Of a stretch of DNA of 64,000 bases, positions 48,971 to 57,397 are shown piece by piece. The translations under genes were made by a program, and so were the position numbers. The stretch covers positions 124,001 to 188,000 of the forward strand of contig DASWQH010000031.1 of assembly GCA_036403815.1 (NCBI GenBank), read 5' to 3'. Source of the stretch: JACVRN01 sp036403815 (lineage in GTDB: Bacteria; Acidobacteriota; Blastocatellia; Pyrinomonadales; Pyrinomonadaceae). The notes under the pieces were generated by a model, which was not told where the DNA came from, did no database searches, and worked only from the letters and a program-made list of their open reading frames with translations. Every line of letters begins with the position of its first letter. Position 1 is the first letter of the stretch.

Positions 48971-50364
48971 CGTTCTTTTCCCTTCTTTTATTCCTCAATC
49001 TTGTATCGGGTTCTGGATTGGAAGCGCAGCGTAACAAACTTAAGAAACGTCCTCCAAAACTGAATCATGAAAGGCGCGTCCTTTTGATGGCTCTGGGGGC
49101 GGGGCTGCCCGGAGTCATCATCTCGCTCGTGATGCTCTGGGCGGGCGATTACACGACCAAAGTTCAGCTCACCTTTACGCTCTTCATCATAGTCATCTGG
49201 CTTGGCTACTCCTTCTCCTTACGCGAGCGCGTGGTGCGTCCTCTTCAAACCATCTCGAACCTGCTGGCGGCATTGCGCGAGGGCGATTATTCGATACGAG
49301 CGCGCGGGGCGAATCTGGAAGATGCGCTCGGCGACGTGATGCTCGAAGTCAATGCGCTCGGCGAGACTTTGCGCGAGCAGCGCCTCGGCGCATTGGAAGC
49401 CACAGCGCTCCTGCGCACCGTGATGGCAAAGATTGATGTAGCGGTCTTCACCTTCGATATGGACGGGCGGCTAAGATTGGTTAACGACGCCGGAGAGCGA
49501 TTGATGGGACAGCCCGCAGAGCGTCTACTGGGACGCTCGGCTATGGAGCTTGGGCTTGATGAATGCCTGCGCGGCGAGCCTACGCGCACGCTGCAAATTA
49601 CTTCCGATGAGGGAGTGGGGCGTTGGGGCGTCAGCCGCAGTTCTTTCCGCGAGCGTGGATTGCCGCATCAATTGCTGGTGCTCTCGAACCTGAGCCGCGC
49701 GCTCAGGGAAGAGGAGCGGCAGGCATGGAGGCGCTTAGTGCGTGTGCTAGGGCATGAGCTTAACAATTCTCTTGCGCCGATTAAATCCATCGCCGGAAGT
49801 CTTGAGAGCCTGTGGCGGCGCGACCCGCGCCCCCTTGATCTTGAAGAAGATATGCAGCGCGGCCTGGCCGTCATAGCCGCACGCGCCGAAAGCTTGAGCC
49901 GCTTCATGGAAGCCTACTCGCGCCTGGCAAAATTGCCGCATCCGCGACTGGAAGAGCTGGATGTAAGCGCGTGGGTGCGTCGCGTGGCCGGACTGGAAAC
50001 GCGTGTCGAGGTGACGATTGAGCCGGGGCCGGACGTAGTGATTCATGCAGACGGAGATCAACTGGATCAGTTGTTGATTAACCTTCTCAGGAATGCTGTT
50101 GACGCCTCACTGGAAACAGGAGGCGGCGTGGTGATTGGCTGGTCTAGAAACGGCACGCACCTGGATGTCTGGATAGAAGATGAAGGGCCTGGACTATCGA
50201 ACACCGCCAACCTCTTCGTGCCCTTCTTTACCACCAAGCCCGCAGGCACAGGCATAGGACTTGTGCTCAGCCGCCAGATTGCAGAAGCCCACGGCGGAAG
50301 CCTCACCCTGGAAAACCGCAACGGCGGCGCAGGCTGTCAGGCTCATCTTCGTCTGCCTCTTTGA
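48955..50364 (+). CDS. NtrY-like sensor histidine kinase
   Basis: About 469 residues from GTG 48955; a TTG at 49018 is an equally possible start and would give a cleaner N-terminus (LEAQRNKLKKRPPKLNHE before span 1). Order: two adjacent spans (LLMALGAGLPGVIISLVMLW and LTFTLFIIVIWLGYSF) with a very short loop; HAMP-like linker; PAS-like domain (AKIDVAVFTFDMDGRLRLVND); H-box RVLGHELNNSLAPIKSIAGS with His267; N-box LINLLRNAVDAS; DEGPGL; and FFTTKPAGTGIGLVLS. All kinase boxes are intact. With almost no periplasmic sensor loop it probably senses membrane or cytoplasmic signals. It lies 124 bases after the NtrC-family regulator, its likely partner. Confidence 0.92.
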   Translation: MCFSGSFFSLLLFLNLVSGSGLEAQRNKLKKRPPKLNHERRVLLMALGAGLPGVIISLVMLWAGDYTTKVQLTFTLFIIVIWLGYSFSLRERVVRPLQTISNLLAALREGDYSIRARGANLEDALGDVMLEVNALGETLREQRLGALEATALLRTVMAKIDVAVFTFDMDGRLRLVNDAGERLMGQPAERLLGRSAMELGLDECLRGEPTRTLQITSDEGVGRWGVSRSSFRERGLPHQLLVLSNLSRALREEERQAWRRLVRVLGHELNNSLAPIKSIAGSLESLWRRDPRPLDLEEDMQRGLAVIAARAESLSRFMEAYSRLAKLPHPRLEELDVSAWVRRVAGLETRVEVTIEPGPDVVIHADGDQLDQLLINLLRNAVDASLETGGGVVIGWSRNGTHLDVWIEDEGPGLSNTANLFVPFFTTKPAGTGIGLVLSRQIAEAHGGSLTLENRNGGAGCQAHLRLPL

Positions 50365-50395
50365 GGCGCGAGATAAGAACCGGCAGTTATTACTT

Positions 50396-50553
50396 TAGCT
50401 CCGTAGGAGCTAGATGTTTATAGATTCCACGTTATAACGCAGAATAAGCTCCGTAGGAGCGACATGTTCTCGACTAATTTCATGTCGCTCCTACGGAGCT
50501 TGTCTCTCATTCTAACCTGATAGCCATAAACATCTAGCTCCTACGGAGCTTTA
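50396..50553. repeat. Nested inverted repeat around AGCTCCGTAGGAGCT
   Basis: Outer arms about 50398-50421 and 50527-50550, inner arms about 50444-50465 and 50481-50502. All four ends carry the palindrome AGCTCCGTAGGAGC(T). The rest of the 286-base gap up to the transporter gene is a pyrimidine-rich run of degenerate CTCTGCG units (about 50570-50612). No coding potential seen. Confidence 0.8.
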
Positions 50554-50650
50554 AGCGCAGAGAGACTTCAATCCTCTGCGCCCCCTCTGCGTTCTCTGCG
50601 TCTCTGCGGTGAGCTTTGCTTGTTCAATGCTCAACTAAAAAGCGCAATGA

Positions 50651-52069
50651 GTGTGTGATAGACTCCCTTCCGTAGTGTTCGAGAATGCCGAAAATAGAGC
50701 GGATAGATTTAAGAGGCGCGTGCGCTATGGTCAGAAGCGTCTCAAGCGTCTCTCGGAAACGGCCTCTCTGGGCGGCATCTTTCTTTCCTTCCTTTACATC
50801 GGCGTGACAGGTTTTGGCGGAGGTCTAGCCGTCATCGCGCAGATTCGTGTGCTGGCCGTGCGAAGGCGTCGCTGGTTCACAGAGCATGAGTTTGCCGAAG
50901 CCTTTGCGCTCGCGCAGAGCCTGCCGGGCACGAACGCGGGCAATGCCGTCGCCTACATAGGCTGGCGTTTACGCGGCATTGGCGGGGCAGCCGTGGCGAT
51001 GGCCGGATTCATACTGCCTTCCATGTTGATGATGGTCGGGCTTGCCATAGGCTATCGTCACTTGCGGCAGTTGCCGAACATGGACAGGCTCTTTCACGGG
51101 TTGAACGCTGCTGTGGTCGCCCTCATAGTCGTCACCGCGTGGCGCGTCGGCCAGAACACTTTGACGAAGCCCTGGCAATGGTACGTGGCAGTCTTCTCGT
51201 GTCTGGCGGTGGTGCTCTTCGGCGCAACCATCATCGAAATCATCCTGTGCGCCGGTCTCATAGGCATCTACATAGATTCTTTCGCGGAGAGACGCTGGCA
51301 GCGCTGGCGACGTATACGCAGATTGGCCGCACGACGGCGCGAGCGCATGGCAGAGCTTGAATCAAAGAACTTTGTCGGAGGCTACCTGACGCGCGCCGTG
51401 GCAGAAGAGCGCGTACGCCGCGCTGCGCAGGAAGATGAAGAAGAGACAGCGACCGACGACGTGCAGCCAACGCCTTCCAGCAACCCGCGCCTGCGCTCCG
51501 TAGCTTTTCTGCTGGCAGCGATGCCCATACTTGCTAAAGCAGGCTTGCTCATAACTCTTTCCATGATCTTCCTGCGCATAGGGGCTGTGACTTTCGGCGG
51601 CGGCTTCGTCATGGTTCCGCTCATAGAAGCGGAGGTCGTCAATAGTCACGGGTGGCTGACGCATCAGGAGTTCGCAGACGCGACGGCGCTCGGCCAGCTA
51701 ACGCCCGGCCCTGTGCTTATCACCGCGACCTTTATAGGCTACCGCGTCGCAGGCACCCTCGGCGCGCTCTTTGCCACCATCAGCGTCTTTCTACCGGCCT
51801 TCATCATGACGATTACCGCAGGCACATACCTGCGCCGATTCCGCGCCAATCGACAGGTGCAGGCTTTCCTGCGCGGCGTCACACCCGCCGTCGTAGGGCT
51901 TCTAGTCGCCGCCGCATGGAGCGTAGGCCGCGCGGGCATTCATTCCTGGGTCGGCGTCACCATTGCGCTCGCGTGCGGCGTGGTGCTGCTCAGGTTTCGA
52001 CCGAATCCCTTCTGGGTCATGATGGGCGCAGGCGCAGCACGTCTTCTCTTCGGCCTGTTTCAGGTCTAA
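50651..52069 (+). CDS. chrA: Chromate-type ion transporter, two CHR domains
   Basis: Inner-membrane transporter of the CHR family, 472 residues from GTG 50651 (start uncertain; GTG 50675 is also possible). Two homologous halves are seen. The first has GVTGFGGGLAVIAQ and LAQSLPGTNAGN; the second has GAVTFGGGFVMVPL and LGQLTPGPVLIT. The first half shows PGT where PGP is usual. The halves are joined by an unusually long cytoplasmic linker, first very basic (RRWQRWRRIRRLAARRRER), then acidic (AAQEDEEETATDD). Family members export chromate by proton antiport, but many homologues have untested substrates. It is 286 bases from the kinase gene and probably a separate transcript. Confidence 0.85.
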   Translation: MCDRLPSVVFENAENRADRFKRRVRYGQKRLKRLSETASLGGIFLSFLYIGVTGFGGGLAVIAQIRVLAVRRRRWFTEHEFAEAFALAQSLPGTNAGNAVAYIGWRLRGIGGAAVAMAGFILPSMLMMVGLAIGYRHLRQLPNMDRLFHGLNAAVVALIVVTAWRVGQNTLTKPWQWYVAVFSCLAVVLFGATIIEIILCAGLIGIYIDSFAERRWQRWRRIRRLAARRRERMAELESKNFVGGYLTRAVAEERVRRAAQEDEEETATDDVQPTPSSNPRLRSVAFLLAAMPILAKAGLLITLSMIFLRIGAVTFGGGFVMVPLIEAEVVNSHGWLTHQEFADATALGQLTPGPVLITATFIGYRVAGTLGALFATISVFLPAFIMTITAGTYLRRFRANRQVQAFLRGVTPAVVGLLVAAAWSVGRAGIHSWVGVTIALACGVVLLRFRPNPFWVMMGAGAARLLFGLFQV

Positions 52070-52084
52070 TTGAGACGAGAGGGC

Positions 52085-52126
52085 TTGACACGCCTACTGA
52101 GATAGTTTAATATTAAACTATCTCAG
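52085..52126 (+). promoter_or_regulatory. MarR promoter with 30-bp palindromic operator
   Basis: TTGACA (52085-52090), a 17-base spacer and TAATAT (52108-52113) form a near-consensus sigma-70 promoter. A perfect 30-base palindrome (half-site CTGAGATAGTTTAAT) covers 52097-52126, spanning the spacer and the whole -10. A repressor bound there would block polymerase, so autoregulation by the MarR protein encoded next is very likely. Confidence 0.85.
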
Positions 52127-52146
52127 GTTGAACTAACTGGATTTTA

Positions 52147-52602
52147 ATGATGGGCACACGGCACAAGGGAACGGAAGAAGAGATTCAGGCGCTCGATGCT
52201 TATATCAAGCTGATGCGAGCGGCTGATAGCGTGAGCGCGAGGCTCGCACCGCATCTGACGCGGGCGGGGCTGACCGTGAGCCAGTTCGGCGCGCTTGAAG
52301 CGCTCTATCATTTAGGGCCTTTATGCCAGCGCGATCTGGGCAGGAAGATTCTCAAGAGCGGCGGCAACATCACTATGGTCGTGGACAATCTGGAGAAGCG
52401 CGGGCTTGTAGAGCGCGTGCGCGCCATTGATGACCGGCGCTACATCACTGTTAATCTGACGAAGCGTGGACGAAAGCTTATAGGCCAACTGTTCCCGCGC
52501 CACGCCGTTGTGATACGCGAAGAGATGGGCGTGCTTTCCGCCGCAGAGCTGGAAAAGCTGGGACGACTGTGTAAGCGAATCGGTTTGCAAGAGAAGAAGT
52601 AA
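52147..52602 (+). CDS. MarR family transcriptional repressor
   Basis: 151-residue winged-helix regulator, normal family length. Visible: N-terminal dimerisation helix (ALDAYIKLMRAADSVSARL), recognition region (LCQRDLGRKILKSGGNITMVVDNLEKRGLVER), and the wing with the family signature DDRRYITVNLTKRG. There is no Cys, so it is not a thiol-type OhrR peroxide sensor; it more likely responds to a small ligand. Two adjacent ATG codons, 52147 and 52150; no good ribosome site. It lies behind its own palindromic operator, and a second copy of the operator core precedes the pirin gene downstream. Confidence 0.92.
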   Translation: MMGTRHKGTEEEIQALDAYIKLMRAADSVSARLAPHLTRAGLTVSQFGALEALYHLGPLCQRDLGRKILKSGGNITMVVDNLEKRGLVERVRAIDDRRYITVNLTKRGRKLIGQLFPRHAVVIREEMGVLSAAELEKLGRLCKRIGLQEKK

Positions 52603-52614
52603 AATTTTTTGCTT

Positions 52615-52638
52615 CGATAGTTCAACATTAAAGCATCG
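52615..52638 (+). promoter_or_regulatory. Second, imperfect MarR operator before pirin
   Basis: CGATAGTTCAACATTAAAGC and the following four bases match the 22-base core of the upstream palindrome (52101-52122) in 18 of 22 positions by eye. It lies 13 bases after the marR stop and about 95 bases before pirin. It probably lets the repressor control pirin separately. Confidence 0.6.
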
Positions 52639-52670
52639 GGCATGGCGATGCGATGGTCAGAAAGAAGGGC

Positions 52671-52717
52671 AAGCCCTTGAAATCAAAGATTGCTGTCAGC
52701 ATAAGGGGCTTTTTTTT
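52671..52717 (+). terminator. Terminator-like hairpin in pirin leader
   Basis: AAGCCCTT (52671-52678) can pair with AAGGGGCTT (52703-52711), followed directly by a run of T. The left arm can instead pair with the preceding AAGGG (52665) to form a small competing hairpin. It lies 15 bases before the pirin start, so it either ends the marR message or acts as an attenuator. Confidence 0.45.
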
Positions 52718-52732
52718 GAAAGAGGTGAATAG

Positions 52733-53431
52733 ATGATTACAGTTCGCAAAGCAGATGAAAGAGGCCATTTCAACTTCGGATGGCTCAATACCTATCACAG
52801 CTTCTCGTTCGGAGACTATTACGACCCGCGCAATATGGGCTTTCGCTCTCTGCGCGTCATCAACGAGGATTGGGTGCGAGAGGGGCGCGGCTTTCCCACA
52901 CACCCGCACAGGGACATGGAGATTATCACCTACATACTGGAAGGCGCGCTCGAACATCGCGACAGCATGGGCACAGGTTCCATTATTCGTCCCGGCGAAG
53001 TGCAGCGAATGAGCGCAGGCACGGGCGTCACACACAGCGAGCGTAATCCTTCCGACATAGAAGGTGTGCATCTTCTGCAAATCTGGATTATGCCGGATAA
53101 GAGAAACTACCAGCCTGGCTACGAGCAGAAGACTTACACGGATGAAGAGAAGCGCGGTCGGCTTCGCCTGATAGCTTCGCCCGATGGCGGCGAGGATTCA
53201 GTCACGATTCATCAGGATGCGCAGGTCTATGCGAGCCTGCTTGAGCCGGGACAGCAGGTCGTGCATAGGCTCGAACCGAATCGCCACGCTTGGGTACAGG
53301 TTGCGCGCGGCGCAGTCGAGATAAACGGTGAATCACTCGGACAATCGGACGGCGCGGCAATCAGCAATGAAGAGTCGCTTGTGATTACCGGGCGCGAGGC
53401 GTCGGAGATTCTTCTGTTCGATCTGGCTTGA
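52733..53431 (+). CDS. Pirin-like bicupin (YhaK/quercetinase type)
   Basis: 232-residue cupin protein. The N-terminal cupin has the typical pirin metal site: His57 and His59 in FPTHPHRDME, His101 and Glu103 in TGVTHSERN. The second cupin (about 160-232) ends LVITGREASEILLFDLA. Members bind a divalent metal; some oxidise quercetin, others act as redox or stress factors, so the exact role is open. The ATG has AGAGGTG upstream. The preceding MarR gene and operator copy point to joint induction, a common arrangement for aromatic or electrophile stress. A strong hairpin follows. Confidence 0.9.
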   Translation: MITVRKADERGHFNFGWLNTYHSFSFGDYYDPRNMGFRSLRVINEDWVREGRGFPTHPHRDMEIITYILEGALEHRDSMGTGSIIRPGEVQRMSAGTGVTHSERNPSDIEGVHLLQIWIMPDKRNYQPGYEQKTYTDEEKRGRLRLIASPDGGEDSVTIHQDAQVYASLLEPGQQVVHRLEPNRHAWVQVARGAVEINGESLGQSDGAAISNEESLVITGREASEILLFDLA

Positions 53432-53478
53432 TGAGCGGGCGGCGAGAGCGCCTCTGTAAAGAAGAAACTCTAAACCTG

Positions 53479-53523
53479 AAAAGCGTAGATGAGCGATTAG
53501 TCGAATCGCTCATCTACGCTTTT
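53479..53523. terminator. Bidirectional terminator
   Basis: 19-bp perfect stem: AAAAGCGTAGATGAGCGAT (53479-53497) with its complement at 53505-53523 and a 7-base loop. A-run on the left and T-run on the right allow termination of both the pirin (+) and receptor (-) transcripts, whose stops lie on either side. Confidence 0.85.
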
Positions 53524-53526
53524 CGC

Positions 53527-55866
53527 TCAGAAGCTGGTGGTCAATCCGACGCGCAGAGCGCGCGAAGACCCCGGCGAGATATTAGTGTTGCTGTCGGCGT
53601 TGATGAAGTATCTACGGTTGAAGAGATTCTCGATGTTCCCCTGAAGCCGCCAACGCTCGTTAAAGGAGTAAAACACGGCGGCATCCGCCCTGGTGTAGCC
53701 CGGCACAATAACGCTGTTATCGACCGCAACAAACATATCGGAGCGGGAAATGATGCCCAGGCCAACACCCAGTCTGGGAATGATCTGATACTTATTCCAG
53801 AGAGAAAGTGTGTTATGCGGCACCTGTCCGACTTGCTTCCCGGCAGCCGCGGATGCGGTCGCGCTCGTAATGAAGGCGTCCTGGTAGGAATAGCCTCCGG
53901 CGATGCTCCACGCCCGCGTGATATTTCCATTCAATCCAATCTCGAACCCGTTGGTGCGCTGGCTGCCGGTCTGTATGATGGCCGTCGGATTATTGGGATC
54001 AATAGACCTGGTATTCGTGCGCTCCAGCCTGTAGAGGGCTGAGGTCAACGAAAGATAACGACCAATGTCCCATTTGACCCCGACTTCATAGTTGCTGAAC
54101 TTTTCCGGCTTGACCTGCTGCGTAATCGTCGTCAACGAAGAGAACTGATCGCCTGAACTGGGCAGATACGAGACGCTGTAACTGCCATATAGAGAGAGGT
54201 CTGTAATGGGCTTGACCACAATGCCCACGCGCGGCGAAACCAGATTGTCTATGCGACGCAGGTTATCGCCGTTGCGATTATTGCGATATTGCAGGTCGAA
54301 ATAATCGTAGCGTAGTCCGACGACCACTTGCACATAACGCGACCACTCCATCTGGTCTTGCACATAGGTCGCGGCTAGATTGGTTTTGAGATGATTGTCC
54401 GCATCGGTCGCGCTCTGGCGATAGGTCACAGGCGTACTGATGTTGGGGTTGTCATACGGCACTAAGATGGACGTAGTCGTGTTGTTGAAGAAGCCCGTGT
54501 TGCGGAAATTATCCGTGAGCTGGCGACCCAATTCGACGCCGCCCAGAAGCGTGTGCCTGATTCGCCCGGTTGACACACTATAAGTCAGGTCTGTCTGGTT
54601 GAAAAGATTCCTGCGTTTGGTGGCATTGTTATAAGCAGTCAGCGTAACTAAGGTCTTGGCTGCATTCGTCACACCCGGCACATAATTCTGATAAAACCGA
54701 TCATAGTCGCCAAAGAGTGTGCGGTTGCGTATGTTCAGTTTACCGACTTGCTGCTCGAATGTTCCCGACAACAGGTTTACATCGGAGCGAACGTAGCTGT
54801 CATCAGGATTGCCGTAGAAGGTTGAGATAGGAACATCCGCCGGTCTGCCCTGAAACGAGGTGATACCACGGTCGGCTGTGCGCCGGTCACGGGCAAATTC
54901 GTAGCCAATCGTGAATCTTGTCTGTTTACCGGGAGCTATAGTGAGCGTCGGGTTGATAGCGAAACGATTCAGATTGACGAATCTGCGAAAGCTGTCTGAG
55001 TTCTCATACACGCTGTTGAGACGAAAAGCTACCTTGTCGTTGAAAGGCTGGTCGAAATCGCCTGCAATTCGCCTATTGTAGAAAGAACCGCCGGTCAGCG
55101 ATATTTCACGAAGCGGTGAGAAGCTGGCTTCTTTGGTCACACGATTGATGACGCCACCGCCGCCGCCGCGACCGAAGATCATTGCATTGGGGCCTTTCAA
55201 AGTTTCCAACCGCTCAAGGTTGTAAACATCACGATAATACTGCACGTCGTCGCGTATACCATTGAGGAAAAAGTCTGCGCTGGTGCTTTGGCCTCGAATG
55301 ATAACCTGGTCACGATTGTTTTCGCCTTGATGGACAGAGAGTCCGGGCGTGTAGCGTACTACGTCACCTATGCTCTGCATCTGTTGATCCCTGATCTGCT
55401 CTTTAGTGACGACGGCGATTGACTGTGGCACGTCGCGCAGTGGGGTCAGGGTCTTAGTAGCACTGCTGATGACATCCGTTTGATATTCTCCTCCGCCGAG
55501 GACTGTCACGCTGCCGTCTAATCCTGCAACCTGCAATACCACTTCCAGCGCCGCAATCCCCGTCTGACTCAAACTGACAGTCTGCGAAGCTTCGGAAAAG
55601 CCACTGGCAACTACCCTCAACACATACTCGCCCGGTTCGACCACCAGGGAGAATTCACCATTCTCATCAGTCGTCGCGGAAAAACCAGCGGAGCGACCTT
55701 TGGCTTCCGCTTTAACGCTGGCTCCTGCGACCGCCGCCCGGTTTGGATCAAGCACTTTTCCGCGAATCGAGGGTTGAGTAGTTACCTGCGCGTGTGCAAG
55801 CAAAGTGCCGGTGATTAATATGAAGAGAAAGGATTGAAGCACGCGGCTTAAAGCAGTCGAAAACAT
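53527..55866 (-). CDS. TonB-dependent siderophore-type receptor
   Basis: Outer-membrane active transporter of 779 residues. Order: signal peptide (LFILITGTLLAHA); carboxypeptidase-regulatory-like beta domain (IRGKVLDPNRAAVAGASV, about 30-115); plug domain (PLRDVPQSIAVVTKEQIRDQQ, VRYTPGLSV, VIIRGQSTSADFFLNGIRDD, LETLKGPNAMIFGRGGGGG), typical of ferric-siderophore (Fiu/FhuA-type) receptors; 22-strand barrel; C-terminal Phe required for outer-membrane insertion. The ATG at 55866 was preferred to GTG 55875 because AAAGG lies eight bases upstream. Promoter and a Fur-like box are seen in front, consistent with iron-repressed uptake. The exact siderophore is unknown. Confidence 0.92.
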   Translation of the reverse strand: MFSTALSRVLQSFLFILITGTLLAHAQVTTQPSIRGKVLDPNRAAVAGASVKAEAKGRSAGFSATTDENGEFSLVVEPGEYVLRVVASGFSEASQTVSLSQTGIAALEVVLQVAGLDGSVTVLGGGEYQTDVISSATKTLTPLRDVPQSIAVVTKEQIRDQQMQSIGDVVRYTPGLSVHQGENNRDQVIIRGQSTSADFFLNGIRDDVQYYRDVYNLERLETLKGPNAMIFGRGGGGGVINRVTKEASFSPLREISLTGGSFYNRRIAGDFDQPFNDKVAFRLNSVYENSDSFRRFVNLNRFAINPTLTIAPGKQTRFTIGYEFARDRRTADRGITSFQGRPADVPISTFYGNPDDSYVRSDVNLLSGTFEQQVGKLNIRNRTLFGDYDRFYQNYVPGVTNAAKTLVTLTAYNNATKRRNLFNQTDLTYSVSTGRIRHTLLGGVELGRQLTDNFRNTGFFNNTTTSILVPYDNPNISTPVTYRQSATDADNHLKTNLAATYVQDQMEWSRYVQVVVGLRYDYFDLQYRNNRNGDNLRRIDNLVSPRVGIVVKPITDLSLYGSYSVSYLPSSGDQFSSLTTITQQVKPEKFSNYEVGVKWDIGRYLSLTSALYRLERTNTRSIDPNNPTAIIQTGSQRTNGFEIGLNGNITRAWSIAGGYSYQDAFITSATASAAAGKQVGQVPHNTLSLWNKYQIIPRLGVGLGIISRSDMFVAVDNSVIVPGYTRADAAVFYSFNERWRLQGNIENLFNRRYFINADSNTNISPGSSRALRVGLTTSF

Positions 55867-55930
55867 AAGAAGCACCTTTTACTGAGAGCAGCAATCTCTA
55901 GCATGAAATGGACGGGGTTGGAAGCGAAAT

Positions 55931-55985
55931 TGAAATTCGTTTTCAACAAGGGGCAAAAGATAAAGCAGAATCAATTTATTGTCAA
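55931..55985 (-). promoter_or_regulatory. Receptor promoter with Fur-like box
   Basis: On the minus strand: TTGACA (55985-55980), a 17-base spacer and TATCTT (55962-55957). Just downstream, across the expected start, is TGAAAAC-G-AATTTCA (55945-55931), which matches the 7-1-7 Fur pattern TGATAAT-N-ATTATCA in 10 of 14 positions. This predicts iron-dependent repression of the receptor gene. Confidence 0.6.
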
Positions 55986-56349
55986 GTTGATTTCTGCCTG
56001 ACTGTTTACCGCTATAGCGTAGTAGTCAGTCGCCTTGATACCTGAAAATATTGGCGGCGAACTCATCCAATTTGGAGATGGCTTGTTACACGGTTAACGG
56101 CGGGAAACAGAATAAATCTCCCATTGAGTTTCACCTTATATAAAACTAGAATTTCGGTAAGATTTCTGTGAAGTATAAGGAAGTAGAGGTTTTCTGTAAT
56201 ACTGATTTTGATGAGGAGTGATTTATAAAATGCACTCCGAAAGTAAGAAAGACCGCAATTGTGTAGCGCTTAACAATGCGTAGCTAAAGCTCCTGTTGAT
56301 GAGTTGCCGGATAATAGATTCTCAAAGGTCAAGTCCTGACCTTTGCAGT
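55986..56349. other. AT-rich intergenic region between receptor and sigma factor
   Basis: 364 bases with no convincing gene, more AT-rich than its surroundings. A possible + strand promoter lies at 56124-56152 (TTGAGT, 17 bases, TAGAAT). A 17-codon reading frame begins at 56230 with only a distant GAGGAG. A 9-bp hairpin (56323-56345, CAAAGGTCA with TGACCTTTG) lies four bases beyond the sigma-factor stop and may be its terminator. The first two could mark a small RNA; evidence is weak. Confidence 0.4.
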
Positions 56350-56973
56350 TTAACGAAGCGTACTCCGTTGCCTGAGAAGCATTCTCAATTTCATCCTCGC
56401 CTTGTGAAGCTGTGATTTACTCGTCCCCACAGAGCATCCCAGCATCCTGGCTATCTCCTCATGCTCATGCCCTTCCACGTCATGCAGGATGAAAACCGTC
56501 TTGTATCCTGGCGGTAACTGACCAATCGCCTTATCCAGTGCGATTCTATCGACTACGGGCATGTGAAGTGGATTCTCTGTCCCGGTTACTACCTGAATCG
56601 GTGCCTCTCCGTCTTCAGTAGTTTTCTCCATCCGCACGCCTCGCTTACGAAAGTGCATCAGTACCTGATTAACAGTTAACCTGTGCAGCCAGGTGGTAAA
56701 AGCACTCTCTCCACGGAACAGGCCAATTTTGCGAAAGAGTTGTATGAAGGCTTCCTGAGCCAAATCTTCGGCTTCACTGGCGTTCTGCGTCATGCGCAGG
56801 CACAGGGAGTAGACGCGACGATTATGTCGCTCATACAACAATTCGAAGGCAGAGATGTCGCCTCTACTTGCTGCTTGCGCTAACTCATAGTCCGTCGCCG
56901 CAGGCGGCAGCTTTGCGGCTGGCGTCTCAAGCTTTGAAAGCTGCCATGTGGGAAACGCTTCAGTCTTGATCAT
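56350..56973 (-). CDS. ECF-type RNA polymerase sigma factor
   Basis: 207 residues from the ATG at 56973, which has GGGAGG upstream; the longer frame to 57096 lacks support. Region 2 is FELLYERHNRRVYSLCLRM, then EAEDLAQEAFIQLFRKI and FTTWLHRLTVNQVLMHFRKR. Region 4 is LPPGYKTVFILHDVEGHEHEEIARML followed by GTSKSQLHKARMKLR. The regions resemble the SigW/RpoE-like group. No anti-sigma gene follows; downstream on the same strand is the TonB-receptor gene after a 480-base gap with its own promoter, so this is not a simple FecI-FecR-FecA unit. It may be regulated by something outside the window. Confidence 0.9.
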   Translation of the reverse strand: MIKTEAFPTWQLSKLETPAAKLPPAATDYELAQAASRGDISAFELLYERHNRRVYSLCLRMTQNASEAEDLAQEAFIQLFRKIGLFRGESAFTTWLHRLTVNQVLMHFRKRGVRMEKTTEDGEAPIQVVTGTENPLHMPVVDRIALDKAIGQLPPGYKTVFILHDVEGHEHEEIARMLGCSVGTSKSQLHKARMKLRMLLRQRSTLR

Positions 56974-57397
56974 CACGACCTCCCGCTTCGAATTACGAAC
57001 CTGTGCGCTCCTTTGATTCCTTCGCATCCCGCTTTCTTGACGGCTCATCAATGCTCTCCTTGCGCTCAAAAGGAAGAGTCGCACACATTTAAGCAATCAG
57101 GATGCCAGCTTTTAGCGTTACACGAATCCGACTGTAAAGCGGTTAAATCGTTAGAGGATGGCGGGTTTTGCAACTATATGAGGTGTCTCTGCCCCGAAAC
57201 CGTGTATGTGGATGTGCGTCTGATGCGCACGGCTCGGCACTCTGGTTGCTGCAACCTTTGGGGACGCTTCTACAAACGTATAAAATGGTTCATTAACGAA
57301 CAATTGAGCTGGTATAAGCTGTATGAAACCGGCGCAAAAAGCTGTACGCGCTCGCCCTTTAAGATTTGAGATGAGCCTCCTGAAGGAGAATGTGGCG
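56974..57397. other. Divergent intergenic region between sigma factor and ligD
   Basis: 424 bases separating the minus-strand sigma gene from the plus-strand LigD gene. A plausible + promoter has TTGGGG (57258-57263), a 17-base spacer and TAAAAT (57281-57286, within TATAAAAT); its -35 is weak. Open frames here (57013-57369 on +, the N-terminal extension of the sigma frame on -) lack ribosome sites and family features. Nothing else seen. Confidence 0.4.

Noticed and set aside
53428..54042. 204-residue + strand frame opposite the receptor gene
   Set aside because: Lies antisense to the C-terminal barrel of a clear TonB receptor, spans the bidirectional terminator, and shows no family features.
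55866..56350. Sigma factor and receptor considered as a FecI-FecA-type unit
   Set aside because: No anti-sigma gene, a 480-base gap, and a separate sigma-70-type promoter with Fur-like box for the receptor.
57013..57369. 118-residue + frame in the sigma/ligD gap
   Set aside because: No ribosome site, no recognisable domain, overlaps the candidate ligD promoter and the N-terminal extension of the sigma-factor frame.
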